A DNA stretch of 64,000 nt from JBGSMX01 sp963790405. GTDB taxonomy: Bacteria; Actinomycetota; Coriobacteriia; Anaerosomatales; JAGXFU01. Below, piece by piece: positions 9,177 through 19,806 of the stretch. How positions within the stretch are numbered: the stretch's first letter is position 1; every line of letters begins with the position of its first letter. Position numbers and translations under genes: made by a program. Below the pieces are notes generated by a model. That model ran no database searches, was not told the origin of the DNA, and saw nothing but the letters and a program-made list of their open reading frames with translations. The stretch is taken from NCBI GenBank assembly GCA_963790405.1, contig CAWBOJ010000002.1, positions 1 through 64,000 of the forward strand, read 5' to 3'.

Positions 9177-10064
9177 CTACTCGATATCGTCCCAACTCCA
9201 CGGAGCGCTCACGGCCTCTTCGATCGACCGGCGTGCCTCCGCGGCCATCGACGCCGGCACGAGCAGCTTGAACGGTCGGACGAAGCCATATGGATCGCTG
9301 CCCATGCCGGGCTCGAATGGGTCCCACGCGTGCGGGATTCCGAGCTGGTCGAGTATGAGCACACAGAATCCCGCGTCGACGTCAGGAGTGAGGCCGCCCG
9401 ACAGTGGGTTGCGCGGCATCGACATGATGCTTGCAGGTTCGACGGTTCGCTCCCACGCAGGCACCCACTCCTCGTCCGGCAGAGGGCGCCGCAGAGGGAC
9501 GGGTTGCTCGGCAGAATCCAAGACCACGTCCGGCGCACCCGAGTCGACAACGATTGACGAGGCCGGCACACGATCCTCGAAGCCGGGAATCATCCCGAGC
9601 GACCCGGTCACGGGTCCCAGCGTGGCACCGTCGTGTGTGATTGGGGTTCCATCGGGCATTCGCACTTCGGGATCGACTTCCAGAAGCGGCGTGACCACGA
9701 AGTCCCGCTCGACCATGCGCGGGTGGGGAATCACGAGCTCATCCGTGTCCCATTCCTCGTCTCCGAACAGCACGATGTCCAGGTCGATGACGCGCGGCCC
9801 GTTGCGCACGCTCGTCTCGCGCCCCATGCCGCGCTCGATCTCCTTGAGCACGACGAGCAGGTCGTCTGCCCGCATGCTCGTGTCGATCACTGCGACAGCG
9901 TTCGCGAAAGGCGGTTGCCCGGCGACACCCCAAGGTTCGCTCTCGTAGACCTGCGAGACGGCATGGACTTCCGCATGCTCGGTCTCGTCGATGCGCCGGA
10001 GCGCCTCGGCAAGGTTGTCCAGCCGGTCTCCCAGGTTCGAGCCCAATGCGACATACGCCTTCAT
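9177..10064 (-). CDS. folK: HPPK (folate pyrophosphokinase) with unusual C-terminal extension
   Basis: Residues 1 to about 160 are 6-hydroxymethyl-7,8-dihydropterin pyrophosphokinase: MKAYVALGSNLGDRLDNL at the start, then YESEPWGVAGQPPFANAV, GRETSVRNGPRVIDLDIVLF and VIPHPRMVERDFVVTPLLEV. The total is 295 residues, much longer than the roughly 160 expected. The extra 135 residues are a proline/acid-rich linker followed by about 60 residues (FCVLILDQLGIPHAW ... FKLLVPASMAAEARRSIEEA). That tail has the strand-helix layout of small DUF2007-type signal-transducing domains; the assignment is tentative. The start ATG at 10064 overlaps the folP stop as ATGA, so translation is coupled. Confidence 0.9.
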   Translation of the reverse strand: MKAYVALGSNLGDRLDNLAEALRRIDETEHAEVHAVSQVYESEPWGVAGQPPFANAVAVIDTSMRADDLLVVLKEIERGMGRETSVRNGPRVIDLDIVLFGDEEWDTDELVIPHPRMVERDFVVTPLLEVDPEVRMPDGTPITHDGATLGPVTGSLGMIPGFEDRVPASSIVVDSGAPDVVLDSAEQPVPLRRPLPDEEWVPAWERTVEPASIMSMPRNPLSGGLTPDVDAGFCVLILDQLGIPHAWDPFEPGMGSDPYGFVRPFKLLVPASMAAEARRSIEEAVSAPWSWDDIE

Positions 10065-10900
10065 CGCTCGCCCCCGATCGCTCCGGCCATCTGCAACGCC
10101 TGGACAGTCTCGGCCACGTCGTGGACTCGTACGATATCGGCCCCGTGCTCGACCGCCCACACGGCAGCTGCAATGCTGCCACCCAACCGTTCTCGCGCGA
10201 TCTCGACCCCGGTCGCATCGCCGATGAAACGCTTGCGTGATGTTCCTATCAGCACGGGATAGCCAAGTTCGCCGAACTCCGGCAGTCGCCGGAGAATCTC
10301 CAGGTTGTGCTCGTAGGTCTTGCCGAATCCGATACCCGGGTCAATCGCGATGCGAGAGCTGTCCACACCCGCCTGAATCAAGCGCGTCGCATGGCGATCC
10401 AGGTATCCGCGCACTTCATCGACGACATCGTCGTAGCGAGGCGTGTCCTGCATCGTTTTCGGCTCGCCGAGCATGTGCATCACAACAACGCCGACGTTCG
10501 CATTCGCCACGACTGCGACCATGGCCTCATCGCGAAATCCCGAGACGTCGTTGACGATGACCACACCTGCCTCTATGCCCGCCTCGGCAATCTCGGCATG
10601 ACGGGTGTCGATCGACACCGCAACAGCATGGTCTGCCGCAAGCGTGGTGAGGACCGGACGAACGCGCTTGAACTCCTCGGCGATAGAGACCTCTGCCGAG
10701 CCCGGACGCGTCGATTCACCGCCCACATCCACGATGTCCGCGCCTTCGGCGATCAGACGACGCCCCCACGCTGCAGCATCGAGCGGATCGTCGTGTTCGC
10801 CGCCGTCCGAGAACGAGTCCGGGGTGACGTTCACAATGCCCATGACCAGGGGTCGCGCAAGATCAAACTCGAAGCGACCGCATTTCCAGATCCTCGGCAC
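10061..10900 (-). CDS. folP: dihydropteroate synthase
   Basis: This enzyme condenses 6-hydroxymethyl-dihydropterin pyrophosphate with p-aminobenzoate, the sulfonamide target. TIM-barrel signatures are VMGIVNVTPDSFSDGGE, DIVDVGGESTRPGS, VSIDTRHAEIAEAG, NDVSGF, DPGIGFGKTYEHNLE and LIGTSRKRFIG. I chose GTG at 10900 because a run of six Gs lies about 5 bases before it and the protein then begins just before the first barrel strand. An upstream in-frame GTG at 10927 is possible. About 279 residues. It lies 34 bases after folE and overlaps folK, forming folE-folP-folK. Confidence 0.95.
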   Translation of the reverse strand: MPRIWKCGRFEFDLARPLVMGIVNVTPDSFSDGGEHDDPLDAAAWGRRLIAEGADIVDVGGESTRPGSAEVSIAEEFKRVRPVLTTLAADHAVAVSIDTRHAEIAEAGIEAGVVIVNDVSGFRDEAMVAVVANANVGVVVMHMLGEPKTMQDTPRYDDVVDEVRGYLDRHATRLIQAGVDSSRIAIDPGIGFGKTYEHNLEILRRLPEFGELGYPVLIGTSRKRFIGDATGVEIARERLGGSIAAAVWAVEHGADIVRVHDVAETVQALQMAGAIGGER

Positions 10901-10934
10901 ATCGTCCCCCCGTCGTTCGAAGCGCACCTTGCGA

Positions 10935-11498
10935 CTACCGTCCCGTGATGAGAGACATGGCCTCGGCACGCGTCGCAGCGTTGCGCTCGAAGATGCCGCG
11001 CACGGCACTTGTGGTCGTGATCGCGCCCGGCTTCTGCACGCCTCGCATGGACATGCACAGATGCTCGGCCTCGATGACTACGATCACGCCGGCCGGGTCC
11101 AGATGCTCGACGATCGTCTCGGCGACCTGCGAGGTCAGCCGCTCCTGCACTTGCGGACGCCTGGCGAACACGTCGACCACGCGAGCGAGTTTCGACAGGC
11201 CACAGATGCGACCGTGCTTCCCGGGGATGTAGGCCACGTGCGCTTTGCCGAGAAACGGCACCAGATGATGCTCGCACATCGAGTACAGCGGGATGTCGCG
11301 AACCAGCACCATCTCCTGGTGACCCTCGTTGAACGTCACCTCGAAGTGCTCGGCTGGGTCCTGCTCGAGGCCGGCGAAGACCTCCTCGAACATGTTGGCG
11401 ACGCGACGCGGCGTTTCCAGCAGCCCCTCGCGCTCAGGGTCCTCGCCGATGCCTTCGAGGATCAGGCGAACGCCTTCGGTGATCTTGTCGCGGTCCAT
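10935..11498 (-). CDS. folE: GTP cyclohydrolase I
   Basis: Converts GTP to 7,8-dihydroneopterin triphosphate, the first folate step. It has 187 residues. Signatures include LYSMCEHHLVPFLGKAHVAY with the zinc-binding Cys and His residues, IPGKHGRICGLSKLARVVD, RLTSQVAE, and VIEAEHLCMSMRGVQKPGA carrying the second zinc Cys. ATG at 11498 was chosen because GGAGG lies about 6 bases upstream; a longer in-frame start at 11525 lacks this. It is the first gene of the folate set. No folB (dihydroneopterin aldolase) is visible between the genes. Confidence 0.97.
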   Translation of the reverse strand: MDRDKITEGVRLILEGIGEDPEREGLLETPRRVANMFEEVFAGLEQDPAEHFEVTFNEGHQEMVLVRDIPLYSMCEHHLVPFLGKAHVAYIPGKHGRICGLSKLARVVDVFARRPQVQERLTSQVAETIVEHLDPAGVIVVIEAEHLCMSMRGVQKPGAITTTSAVRGIFERNAATRAEAMSLITGR

Positions 11499-11599
11499 GG
11501 AACCTCCGTGGTCGTCAGCCGCCACCGGCCAACACGTCGCGAGAACTCTCGCACTTGGGAACCTCCATGCTAGCGCATGGCAAGACTGACCGCAGCCGC

Positions 11600-13003
11600 C
11601 TAGAGCAAGTCGAGGCCGAGCTGATCTGACGAGATATCGAGCGCCATGAGCCGGTCTGAGAACACGGGCAGCAGTCCCGTGGGAACGATCCGGCCTCGAA
11701 GCCGACCGGTACTGTCGAGACCGTGACTGGCGTCGAACTCAAATAGATCTCGAACGGCAATCCCGTCATCGGATGGGTCCCCGACCTCGGCGACATGCAT
11801 CACGCGTCGTGTACCGTCTCGAAGCCGCACGAGGTGCACGACCACATCGAACGCAGATGCGACCTGGGCACGCACTGCATGGGCCGGCGCCTGCGGGCCT
11901 GCCGCGAGCATAGCCAGCATCTCGAAGCGAGCGAGCGCGTCGGCCGGCGACGCAGCGTGTATGGTAGCGAGCCAGCCATCCTGCCCCGCGCCCATGGCCA
12001 TCAGCATCTCGACAGTCTCGTCCCTGCAGGCCTCACCTACCACTATCCGATCTGCGTGCATGCGCAAAGCGGTGCGGACGAGTTCTCGAAGCCCCACCCC
12101 TCCGCGACCATCGATATCAGATGCGCGCGTCTCGAGTCGTACGACGTGCTCTTGCGGCAGGCGCAGCTCCGCGGCATCCTCCACCGTCACGATCCGCTCT
12201 TCCTCGGCTATCCACGAGCTGAGAACGTTGAGCAGCGTCGTGCGCCCCGTACCCGATGCACCCGAGACGAGGATGTTCAGGCGAGCGCGAACACACGCGT
12301 GCAGGAAATCGGCAAGCTTCTCATCGATAGTCCCGAACGAGATGAGGTCCTCTGCCGAGAAAGAACTGTGTGCGAACTTGCGTATCGTCAGCACGGGGCC
12401 TTCGAGCGCCAAAGGCGGCAGGACGACATTGATACGGGAGCCGTCGGGCATCCGCGCCTCGACGACCGGAGAGGCGGCATCCGCACGCTGACCGACGGTC
12501 GAGAGAAGCCCGTCGACCACATCCCTGAGATGCTTGGCGTCATGGAAGTGTCGGTCGGCGGCAACGTACACGCCTGACCGCTCCACGAACACCTGCTTGG
12601 GCCCGTTGACCATGATCTCAGTCACCGTCGGATCATCCAGTAGGGGCTGGAGAGGGCCCATTCCGAGAAGATCATCGATGATGTCGTCGACCACCATCTG
12701 CCGCTGCCGCACGGAAAGCGGCGCCGTTTCCTCTTCTCCAAGGAGTTCCTGTACCCGACGCTCAATCCGGTAGCTCAGAGTCGGGTCGTCGAGATCCGGA
12801 TGCTCGAGCTCCTCGCCAAACTCAGCGATGAGCAGGTAGCGCATGTTGTGCACGATCGAGTCATGCGCCTCGGAACCCGTGTCCACCGTACGCTCGAAAG
12901 CAGGTTCTGAGGAACCGGGGGTGGTCGGCAAGCCCGCATCGGTCTCGACGCGCTCGGCGCCTTGAACACTTAGTGCTTCATCGATGCGATCATCACGTGC
13001 CAT
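11600..13003 (-). CDS. CpaF/TadA-type secretion ATPase with altered Walker A
   Basis: A hexameric ATPase of the type that powers Tad/Flp pili and type II/IV secretion. About 467 residues. The N-terminal domain has IDDLLGMGPLQPLLDDPTVT and EIMVNGP. The ATPase part has the nucleotide loop SGASGTGRTTLLN, VTVEDAAELRLPQEHVV (Asp box), ADRIVVGEACRDETVEML (Walker B region) and GWLATIHAASPADALAR (His box). The Walker A lysine is replaced by arginine (codon CGC), and the usual GEVRGGE is GEACRDE. No TadB/TadC, pilin or prepilin peptidase genes are nearby. It may be a regulatory or degenerate CpaF paralogue. The start ATG at 13003 follows a run of eight Gs. Confidence 0.85.
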   Translation of the reverse strand: MARDDRIDEALSVQGAERVETDAGLPTTPGSSEPAFERTVDTGSEAHDSIVHNMRYLLIAEFGEELEHPDLDDPTLSYRIERRVQELLGEEETAPLSVRQRQMVVDDIIDDLLGMGPLQPLLDDPTVTEIMVNGPKQVFVERSGVYVAADRHFHDAKHLRDVVDGLLSTVGQRADAASPVVEARMPDGSRINVVLPPLALEGPVLTIRKFAHSSFSAEDLISFGTIDEKLADFLHACVRARLNILVSGASGTGRTTLLNVLSSWIAEEERIVTVEDAAELRLPQEHVVRLETRASDIDGRGGVGLRELVRTALRMHADRIVVGEACRDETVEMLMAMGAGQDGWLATIHAASPADALARFEMLAMLAAGPQAPAHAVRAQVASAFDVVVHLVRLRDGTRRVMHVAEVGDPSDDGIAVRDLFEFDASHGLDSTGRLRGRIVPTGLLPVFSDRLMALDISSDQLGLDLL

Positions 13004-13244
13004 GGCGCCCCCCCTCTCGTCCCAGGCCTCCGCAACCCTTATGCCCGACAACACACGTGCCGTCAGGCGGCCAGGACACGGCAACCGACACAGTAGTCCG
13101 TCTCTAGTGTTCCAAAAATGCGAGGGACTGCTTATCGGTCACAGGACGCAAATGCACCGAGGAGAGGATGAAAACTGCATCATCCATCCGGAGGACGTAA
13201 GCACGAACAGGCGTGTCGGAGGAGCTTGTGGCAGTATCGCTAGA

Positions 13245-13907
13245 CTACTCGCCAGGTAGCTTGACCAGGCCAGCGCGCACGGCGGCCAACACGGCCTGCG
13301 TTCTGTCCGACTGGCCGAGCTTGCGCAGGATGTGGCTGACGTGGGTCTTCACGGTCGTTTCGCCGATCCACAGCGCCTGACCAATCTCCTTGTTCGACAT
13401 ACCCTTCGCCAGCAGTTTGAGGACTTCCATCTCGCGATCGGACAGCAACTCTCGATAGCGAGCCGCCGCGACGCCATCTGTCTCGACCCGGTGTCCAGAG
13501 ATCACTCGACTGGCCACTTTGGAGTCGAACACCGACTGGCCGTCAGAGACCGATCGCACGGCCTGGATGACTCTGTCGGGACGCGTGTCTTTCAGGATGT
13601 AGCCCGAGGCGCCGACCGCCAACACCCCGAATACCTCCTCGTCGTCGTCAAAACTCGTGAGCACCAACACGCGTGTGTCGGGGCAGGCCTTAGTGATCTG
13701 GCGACACGCCTCAACGCCACCGATACCAGGCATCCGCAAGTCGAGCAGGACCACATCCACCGGGTTGTCGCGAACAGCCTCGACCGCGCCTTCTCCATCC
13801 GGAGACTCGCCCACCACGTCGATATCCGGCTCGTCGTCGAGCATGGTGCGCAGCGCGTACCTGACCAACTCGTGGTCGTCTGCGATGAACACGCGAATCG
13901 GTTGCAT
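13245..13907 (-). CDS. NarL/FixJ-family response regulator
   Basis: A 220-residue two-component regulator. The receiver domain has the acidic pair DDH near residue 10, the phosphoacceptor Asp at about 56 in VVLLDLRMPGIGG, the Thr/Ser in VLVLTSFDDDEEV and the Lys in GYILKDTRPD. The C-terminal LuxR-type helix-turn-helix reads LSDREMEVLKLLAKGMSNKE and TTVKTHVSHILRKLGQSDR. ATG at 13907 has a G-run 10 bases upstream. An alternative ATG at 13928 would overlap the kinase stop as ATGA. Either way it is co-translated with the kinase. The target genes are unknown; the adjacent orphan CpaF gene and the folate operon are candidates by position only. Confidence 0.95.
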   Translation of the reverse strand: MQPIRVFIADDHELVRYALRTMLDDEPDIDVVGESPDGEGAVEAVRDNPVDVVLLDLRMPGIGGVEACRQITKACPDTRVLVLTSFDDDEEVFGVLAVGASGYILKDTRPDRVIQAVRSVSDGQSVFDSKVASRVISGHRVETDGVAAARYRELLSDREMEVLKLLAKGMSNKEIGQALWIGETTVKTHVSHILRKLGQSDRTQAVLAAVRAGLVKLPGE

Positions 13908-13924
13908 GCTCGTGCCGCCCCCCC

Positions 13925-15166
13925 TCATGAGCTGGCCGGTATGCGCACGGCTATCGTCGTGCCTCTTCCCGGCTCGCTCCCAACGCGGAGTTCCCCGCCT
14001 TCTCGGCGTATGCGCTCCTCGATGCTCTTGAGGCCAATGCCGCTCTCTCGATCGCCGGGCGCGTCCTTCTGAGGATCGAACCCCTTGCCGTCATCGATGA
14101 TCGACAACTCAACATCTTCAGCGCTGTACTCGATTTTGACCACGAATCGCGTCGCCTCGGCATGCTTGACCACGTTGCTGACCGATTCCTTGGCGACCTT
14201 GTACAGGCAGGCTTCAGCTGCCGGAGTCAGCGTGCGCCTTTCGCCGAGAACCGAGATCTCGCCACGTGCGGTGCCTGCCGATGTGACCTCGTGGATCCAG
14301 TACTCGATAGCGCCGATGAGTCCCAGCTCCGCCAGCTTGACCGGCCGCAGATCGTAGATGAAACGACGCAGTTCGCTGCGGCTCAGGTCGACCATCTCCT
14401 GGAGTTCGCCAAGCCGCTCGGCAACAGTACGCGGATCGCGAAGCATCATCTTCTTGCACACCTCGAGACCGAGCGCGACGCTGAACAACGACTGCGATAT
14501 CCCGTCATGCATCTCGCGTGCGATTCGATCGCGCTCGCTTGCAAGCAGCACGTACTTGGTCTGCTCGGCGAGACGCGTGTTCTCAATCGCTGAAGCAGCG
14601 AAGGCGCCGAGGATGGCGAGGAAGTCTTGCTGCTCGGGCGTGAACCTACGTGTCCTCGAGTTGATTGCGACCAGCAGTCCGATGGGATGTTCACGCACCC
14701 GGATTGGCGCACACATGAGCCAGGCATCGTTGTCGTTGTTGAGATCCAGGTACACCTTGCCGGTCTCGAACAGATCGGGGGCGTTACCGCGAAGCTGCTC
14801 GTACCACCATGCTTCCGGATGCTCCTCGCGACTGCCCTTGACGACGAGAGTCTCAGCGTCGAGAGCGACGCTGTCGTCGAGCGTCAGGATGAGCGCGGCC
14901 TTCTCCGTGTTGGTGATGCGCTTGGCGCGCTCCACGATAGTCTCAAGGACTTCATCGAGCGAGGTCTTCGAGGACACCGCCGAGGCGACATCGTTGAGTG
15001 CAGCGATCAGGTCTCCGCTGGTGCGCCGTCGAGCGGCGGGTAGCCAGGAATCGAGCCATCGGGAAGGCTCTCGAAGCCAACCCTCCGAAGCCTGGGCATA
15101 CGCAGACGGGGCTTGTGTCGGCCCCGGGTCATGCTGCGTCGATTGCTGGTTGCGCGCGGGCCGCAC
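13925..15166 (-). CDS. GAF-domain NarL-type sensor histidine kinase
   Basis: A 413-residue cytoplasmic kinase with no membrane segment. Residues about 50-200 form a GAF sensor domain (DVASAVSSKTSLDEVLETIV at its start). The HisKA_3 phosphoacceptor is His220 in ERDRIAREMHDGISQSLFSV. The ATP-binding domain carries ACLYKVAKESVSNVVKHAEA (N box), IIDDGKGFD (G1) and GIGLKSIEERIRREGG (G2). The first 45 residues are low-complexity. The small-molecule or redox signal is unknown. It partners the regulator that overlaps its 3' end. A near-consensus -10 box sits about 85 bases upstream. Confidence 0.94.
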   Translation of the reverse strand: MRPARNQQSTQHDPGPTQAPSAYAQASEGWLREPSRWLDSWLPAARRRTSGDLIAALNDVASAVSSKTSLDEVLETIVERAKRITNTEKAALILTLDDSVALDAETLVVKGSREEHPEAWWYEQLRGNAPDLFETGKVYLDLNNDNDAWLMCAPIRVREHPIGLLVAINSRTRRFTPEQQDFLAILGAFAASAIENTRLAEQTKYVLLASERDRIAREMHDGISQSLFSVALGLEVCKKMMLRDPRTVAERLGELQEMVDLSRSELRRFIYDLRPVKLAELGLIGAIEYWIHEVTSAGTARGEISVLGERRTLTPAAEACLYKVAKESVSNVVKHAEATRFVVKIEYSAEDVELSIIDDGKGFDPQKDAPGDRESGIGLKSIEERIRREGGELRVGSEPGRGTTIAVRIPASS

Positions 15167-15250
15167 GTGTCACACTCCGGCCTAGTCAGTCGAGCCCCTT
15201 GGCGATCTGCTCGTCCCCACAGAACCGCCATCCACCATCCACCACGTGCG

Positions 15251-15256
15251 ATTATA
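15251..15256 (-). promoter_or_regulatory. -10 box upstream of the histidine kinase gene
   Basis: The minus strand reads TATAAT, a perfect -10 hexamer, overlapping the stop codon of the 15252-15659 gene and about 85 bases upstream of the kinase start. There is no clear -35 box at 17 bases. It is the most consensus-like -10 hexamer I found and stands in otherwise GC-rich DNA. Confidence 0.45.
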
Positions 15257-15659
15257 CCTCTCCCGACCCGCAGGCCGAGTCGCGATACTGAACCAGCATG
15301 AGTTTGGTGCAGTGCTCTATGCGTTCGCGTACCTTCGGCGAGCGACGATCCCAGATGTCGATGCCGGGGTAGTGATACAGGTGGCCCACCCACCCGTGAG
15401 AGACCGCGTCCTGTTCACAATGGAGCGCCCAGCCGAGAAGCACGAGGTCGTGATGGAGGATCGCCGCGGCCATCCACCGGCGAGCCCAGCGCCGCGCGCC
15501 GAGCCACGCGAAGTGGTAGCGCTTGTTGCGCCAGCGGTGGCCGTCGAAGCGCCGATCGACATCCAGGTCGGCGCGCGCGATGGCGTCCGCTTCCTCGGAC
15601 GAGAATCCGACCTCCGTAGCCCAGCGACGTGTCAGCGTCTCGTGGACATAGGCGTTCAC
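15252..15659 (-). CDS. small His-rich protein, zinc-dependent phospholipase C-like
   Basis: A 135-residue protein with many His, Trp and Asp residues. The segments AILHHDLVLLGWALHCEQD and AVSHGWVGHLYHYPGIDIWD resemble the metal-binding helices of S1/P1-nuclease and zinc-dependent phospholipase C proteins, where His and Asp residues bind three zincs. It is shorter than those enzymes (about 250-300 residues) and has no signal peptide, so catalytic function is uncertain. It lies 38 bases after ftsH and may share its transcript. Confidence 0.5.
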   Translation of the reverse strand: MNAYVHETLTRRWATEVGFSSEEADAIARADLDVDRRFDGHRWRNKRYHFAWLGARRWARRWMAAAILHHDLVLLGWALHCEQDAVSHGWVGHLYHYPGIDIWDRRSPKVRERIEHCTKLMLVQYRDSACGSGEV

Positions 15660-15697
15660 GACGCGTCACGACCCTCCGGGATGGTCACACGCTCGCG

Positions 15698-17701
<2,004 letters not shown>

Positions 17702-17739
17702 TTCGGTGACTCCTTGATTCCTCGGCAGTCCGCTCCGTA

Positions 17740-18288
17740 CTAGGAGTAGACCTCCGGCTTGAGAATGCCGATATAGGGCAGATTCCGATAACGTTCTGCG
17801 TAGTCGAGTCCATAGCCGACCACGAATTCATCGGGCACGTCGAAGCCTACGTACTTACAGGTGATAGGTACCCGCTGCTTGCCCTCCTTGCTCAGAAGGG
17901 TCACGACCTCGAGAGAGGCCGGGTTGCGCGAAGCCAAGTTGCGCAGCAGGTACTTCAGGGTCAATCCAGTGTCGAGGATGTCTTCAACGACAAGTACATG
18001 TCGTCCTTCGATCGTCTCATCGAGGTCCTTGATGATGCGCACAACACCCGAGGACTTGGTAGAGCTGCCATAGCTCGAGACCGCCATGAAGTCGATCTCG
18101 ACGGGCAACGAGATGTTCCGCGCCAGATCTGCGATGAACAGGGCCGCTCCACGCAGGACCGCGATCATGAGCACCGGCTCATCGCCGTAGTCGCGACTGA
18201 TCTCATCGCCGAGTTCGGCAATGCGTGCGCGAATCTGATCCTCGGTCAGCACGATGTCTTGGATGTCGTCGTGCATCGTCTCAGCCAT
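17740..18288 (-). CDS. hpt: hypoxanthine phosphoribosyltransferase
   Basis: Purine salvage enzyme that converts hypoxanthine or guanine plus PRPP to IMP or GMP. 182 residues. The PRPP-binding loop is HVLVVEDILDTGLTLKYLL; the catalytic flexible loop region is FMAVSSYGSSTKSSGVVRI; the base-recognition end includes YVGFDVPDEFVVGYGLDYAE. It lies between tilS (40 bases) and ftsH (38 bases), the classic arrangement. Confidence 0.97.
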   Translation of the reverse strand: MAETMHDDIQDIVLTEDQIRARIAELGDEISRDYGDEPVLMIAVLRGAALFIADLARNISLPVEIDFMAVSSYGSSTKSSGVVRIIKDLDETIEGRHVLVVEDILDTGLTLKYLLRNLASRNPASLEVVTLLSKEGKQRVPITCKYVGFDVPDEFVVGYGLDYAERYRNLPYIGILKPEVYS

Positions 18289-18327
18289 GTAGGTCGGCCT
18301 CGTCCTTTCCGCTACGTCGGGCGACTC

Positions 18328-19765
18328 TCATCGTAGATCCGATCCATCCGACGCGGACCCCTCACGCTCCCACGTCAGACGAACTGCTCGGGTCGTAGAC
18401 GGGCTGACACGATATCCATCGCCCATCCGAACCCCCGCGAGCCACACCACCTCGTCGCCGTTCCTGACAACGGGGATCGTCGAGCGATCCCGCCGGGGCA
18501 CCTTCTCGTCCACCAGAAGATCGGAAAGCTTCTTCGATCCCTGCATTCCGAGCGGTTGCATCCGATCGCCTTCTCGTGGTCCGCTCACGTCCAGACGGTC
18601 GGTTCCGTCGGACAGATCGATCACGATCGAATCGGGCGAACCCACCATATCTGTCGGTTCGACCTCCTCGGCGATCAAACGCCCCGCCGACTCAACGTCG
18701 ACGATACCCGGTATGGGGAGCAAACAAGGTGCCAGCGGCCCGGGCTCCTCACCCGCCCGAGAGACGACCATTCTACCGTACTCGGTGAACGCCCGCAGTC
18801 CATCGGGCAAGTGCCGCGCGAAGCCCTCGACAGCCAGCCCGTCCACCAGTGCCTCGACGTGTTCGAACTCGAGTCGCGACGACTCTGGAAAGGTGCCGAG
18901 AAGTGCCGAGCGCACCGTTCTTCGCGCCATCGGGCGCGACAGCGTTGCCATCATAGCGCGGTCGAACCGCACTTCATCGGCATCTCGTTCTACGAAGTCA
19001 TGAGCAAACGCTTCGGCCATCTGCTCGAGCAGGTCATCTTCATCGCCGAGGACCACGAGCGTGCGAGCGAACGCCTCATCGAAACGCGGGTTGATCTCGC
19101 GCAGTAGCGGCGCGATCTCGTGTCGCACCTTGGCGCGCACGCGCTCGGTATCGGTGTTCGTCGCGTCCTCGCGCCAGGACCATCCACCGCGCTCGAGATA
19201 GGCGCGCACGTCGCTGCGCGCACAATCGATCAGTGGTCGCACTACGCGGCCGCGCACCGGGCGCGGGTGACGTGAGACCCGCGGCCCCCGTACCCTGTGC
19301 CAGTCGCATCAGAAACGTCTCGATGCGGTCGTCGCGAGTGTGCGCGACCACGATCCTGCCGCGCTCGCGACCCACACCTGCTGCATCGCACAACGCGTCG
19401 AGGTGCTCGTCGGCGAGCCGATAGCGTTCGCGCCGGCCTGCATCTTCGATGTTGAGCCCCACGCGCTCGGCATAGCCGGCGACGTGCGTGCGCTCGATTG
19501 CGCAGTCCACGCCAAGCTCCGAGCACAACTCGGCCACGAACTCGGCGTCTGCGTCGGAATCGACACCCCGCATCAGGTGGTCCACGTGGAGCACGTGCAG
19601 GTCGAGGCCGGGCAAGACGTCACCGCTCGCGAGCAACCGCAGCAGCGCGACGCTATCGCCGCCGCCCGAAACCATCACCAGCACGGGGGCGTCGCCGGGC
19701 AGCATGTCGTGCGCGGCAACCGTCGCACGCGCGCTGTCCACAAAGGTCTTTTCGGTATCGTCCAT
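18328..19765 (-). CDS. tilS: tRNA(Ile)-lysidine synthase, one frameshift
   Basis: Modifies C34 of tRNA-Ile(CAU) to lysidine, essential for AUA decoding. The PP-loop is VMVSGGGDSVALLRLL, followed by HVLHVDHLMRG and IVVAHTRDDRIETFLMRLAQ. A single shift near 19262-19270 separates this from the rest: RGRVVRPLIDCARSDVRAYL, DATNTDTERVRAKVRHEIAP, and a C-terminal substrate-binding domain ending with VPRRDRSTIPVV and VWLAGVRMGDGYRV. Both halves are well conserved, so the shift is probably a sequencing indel. About 478 residues. The start ATG at 19765 is the first plausible one. Confidence 0.94.
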
Positions 19766-19806
19766 TAGACGAGGGTAGTACGTGGGAGTGACACCGACCA
19801 GCTCCG

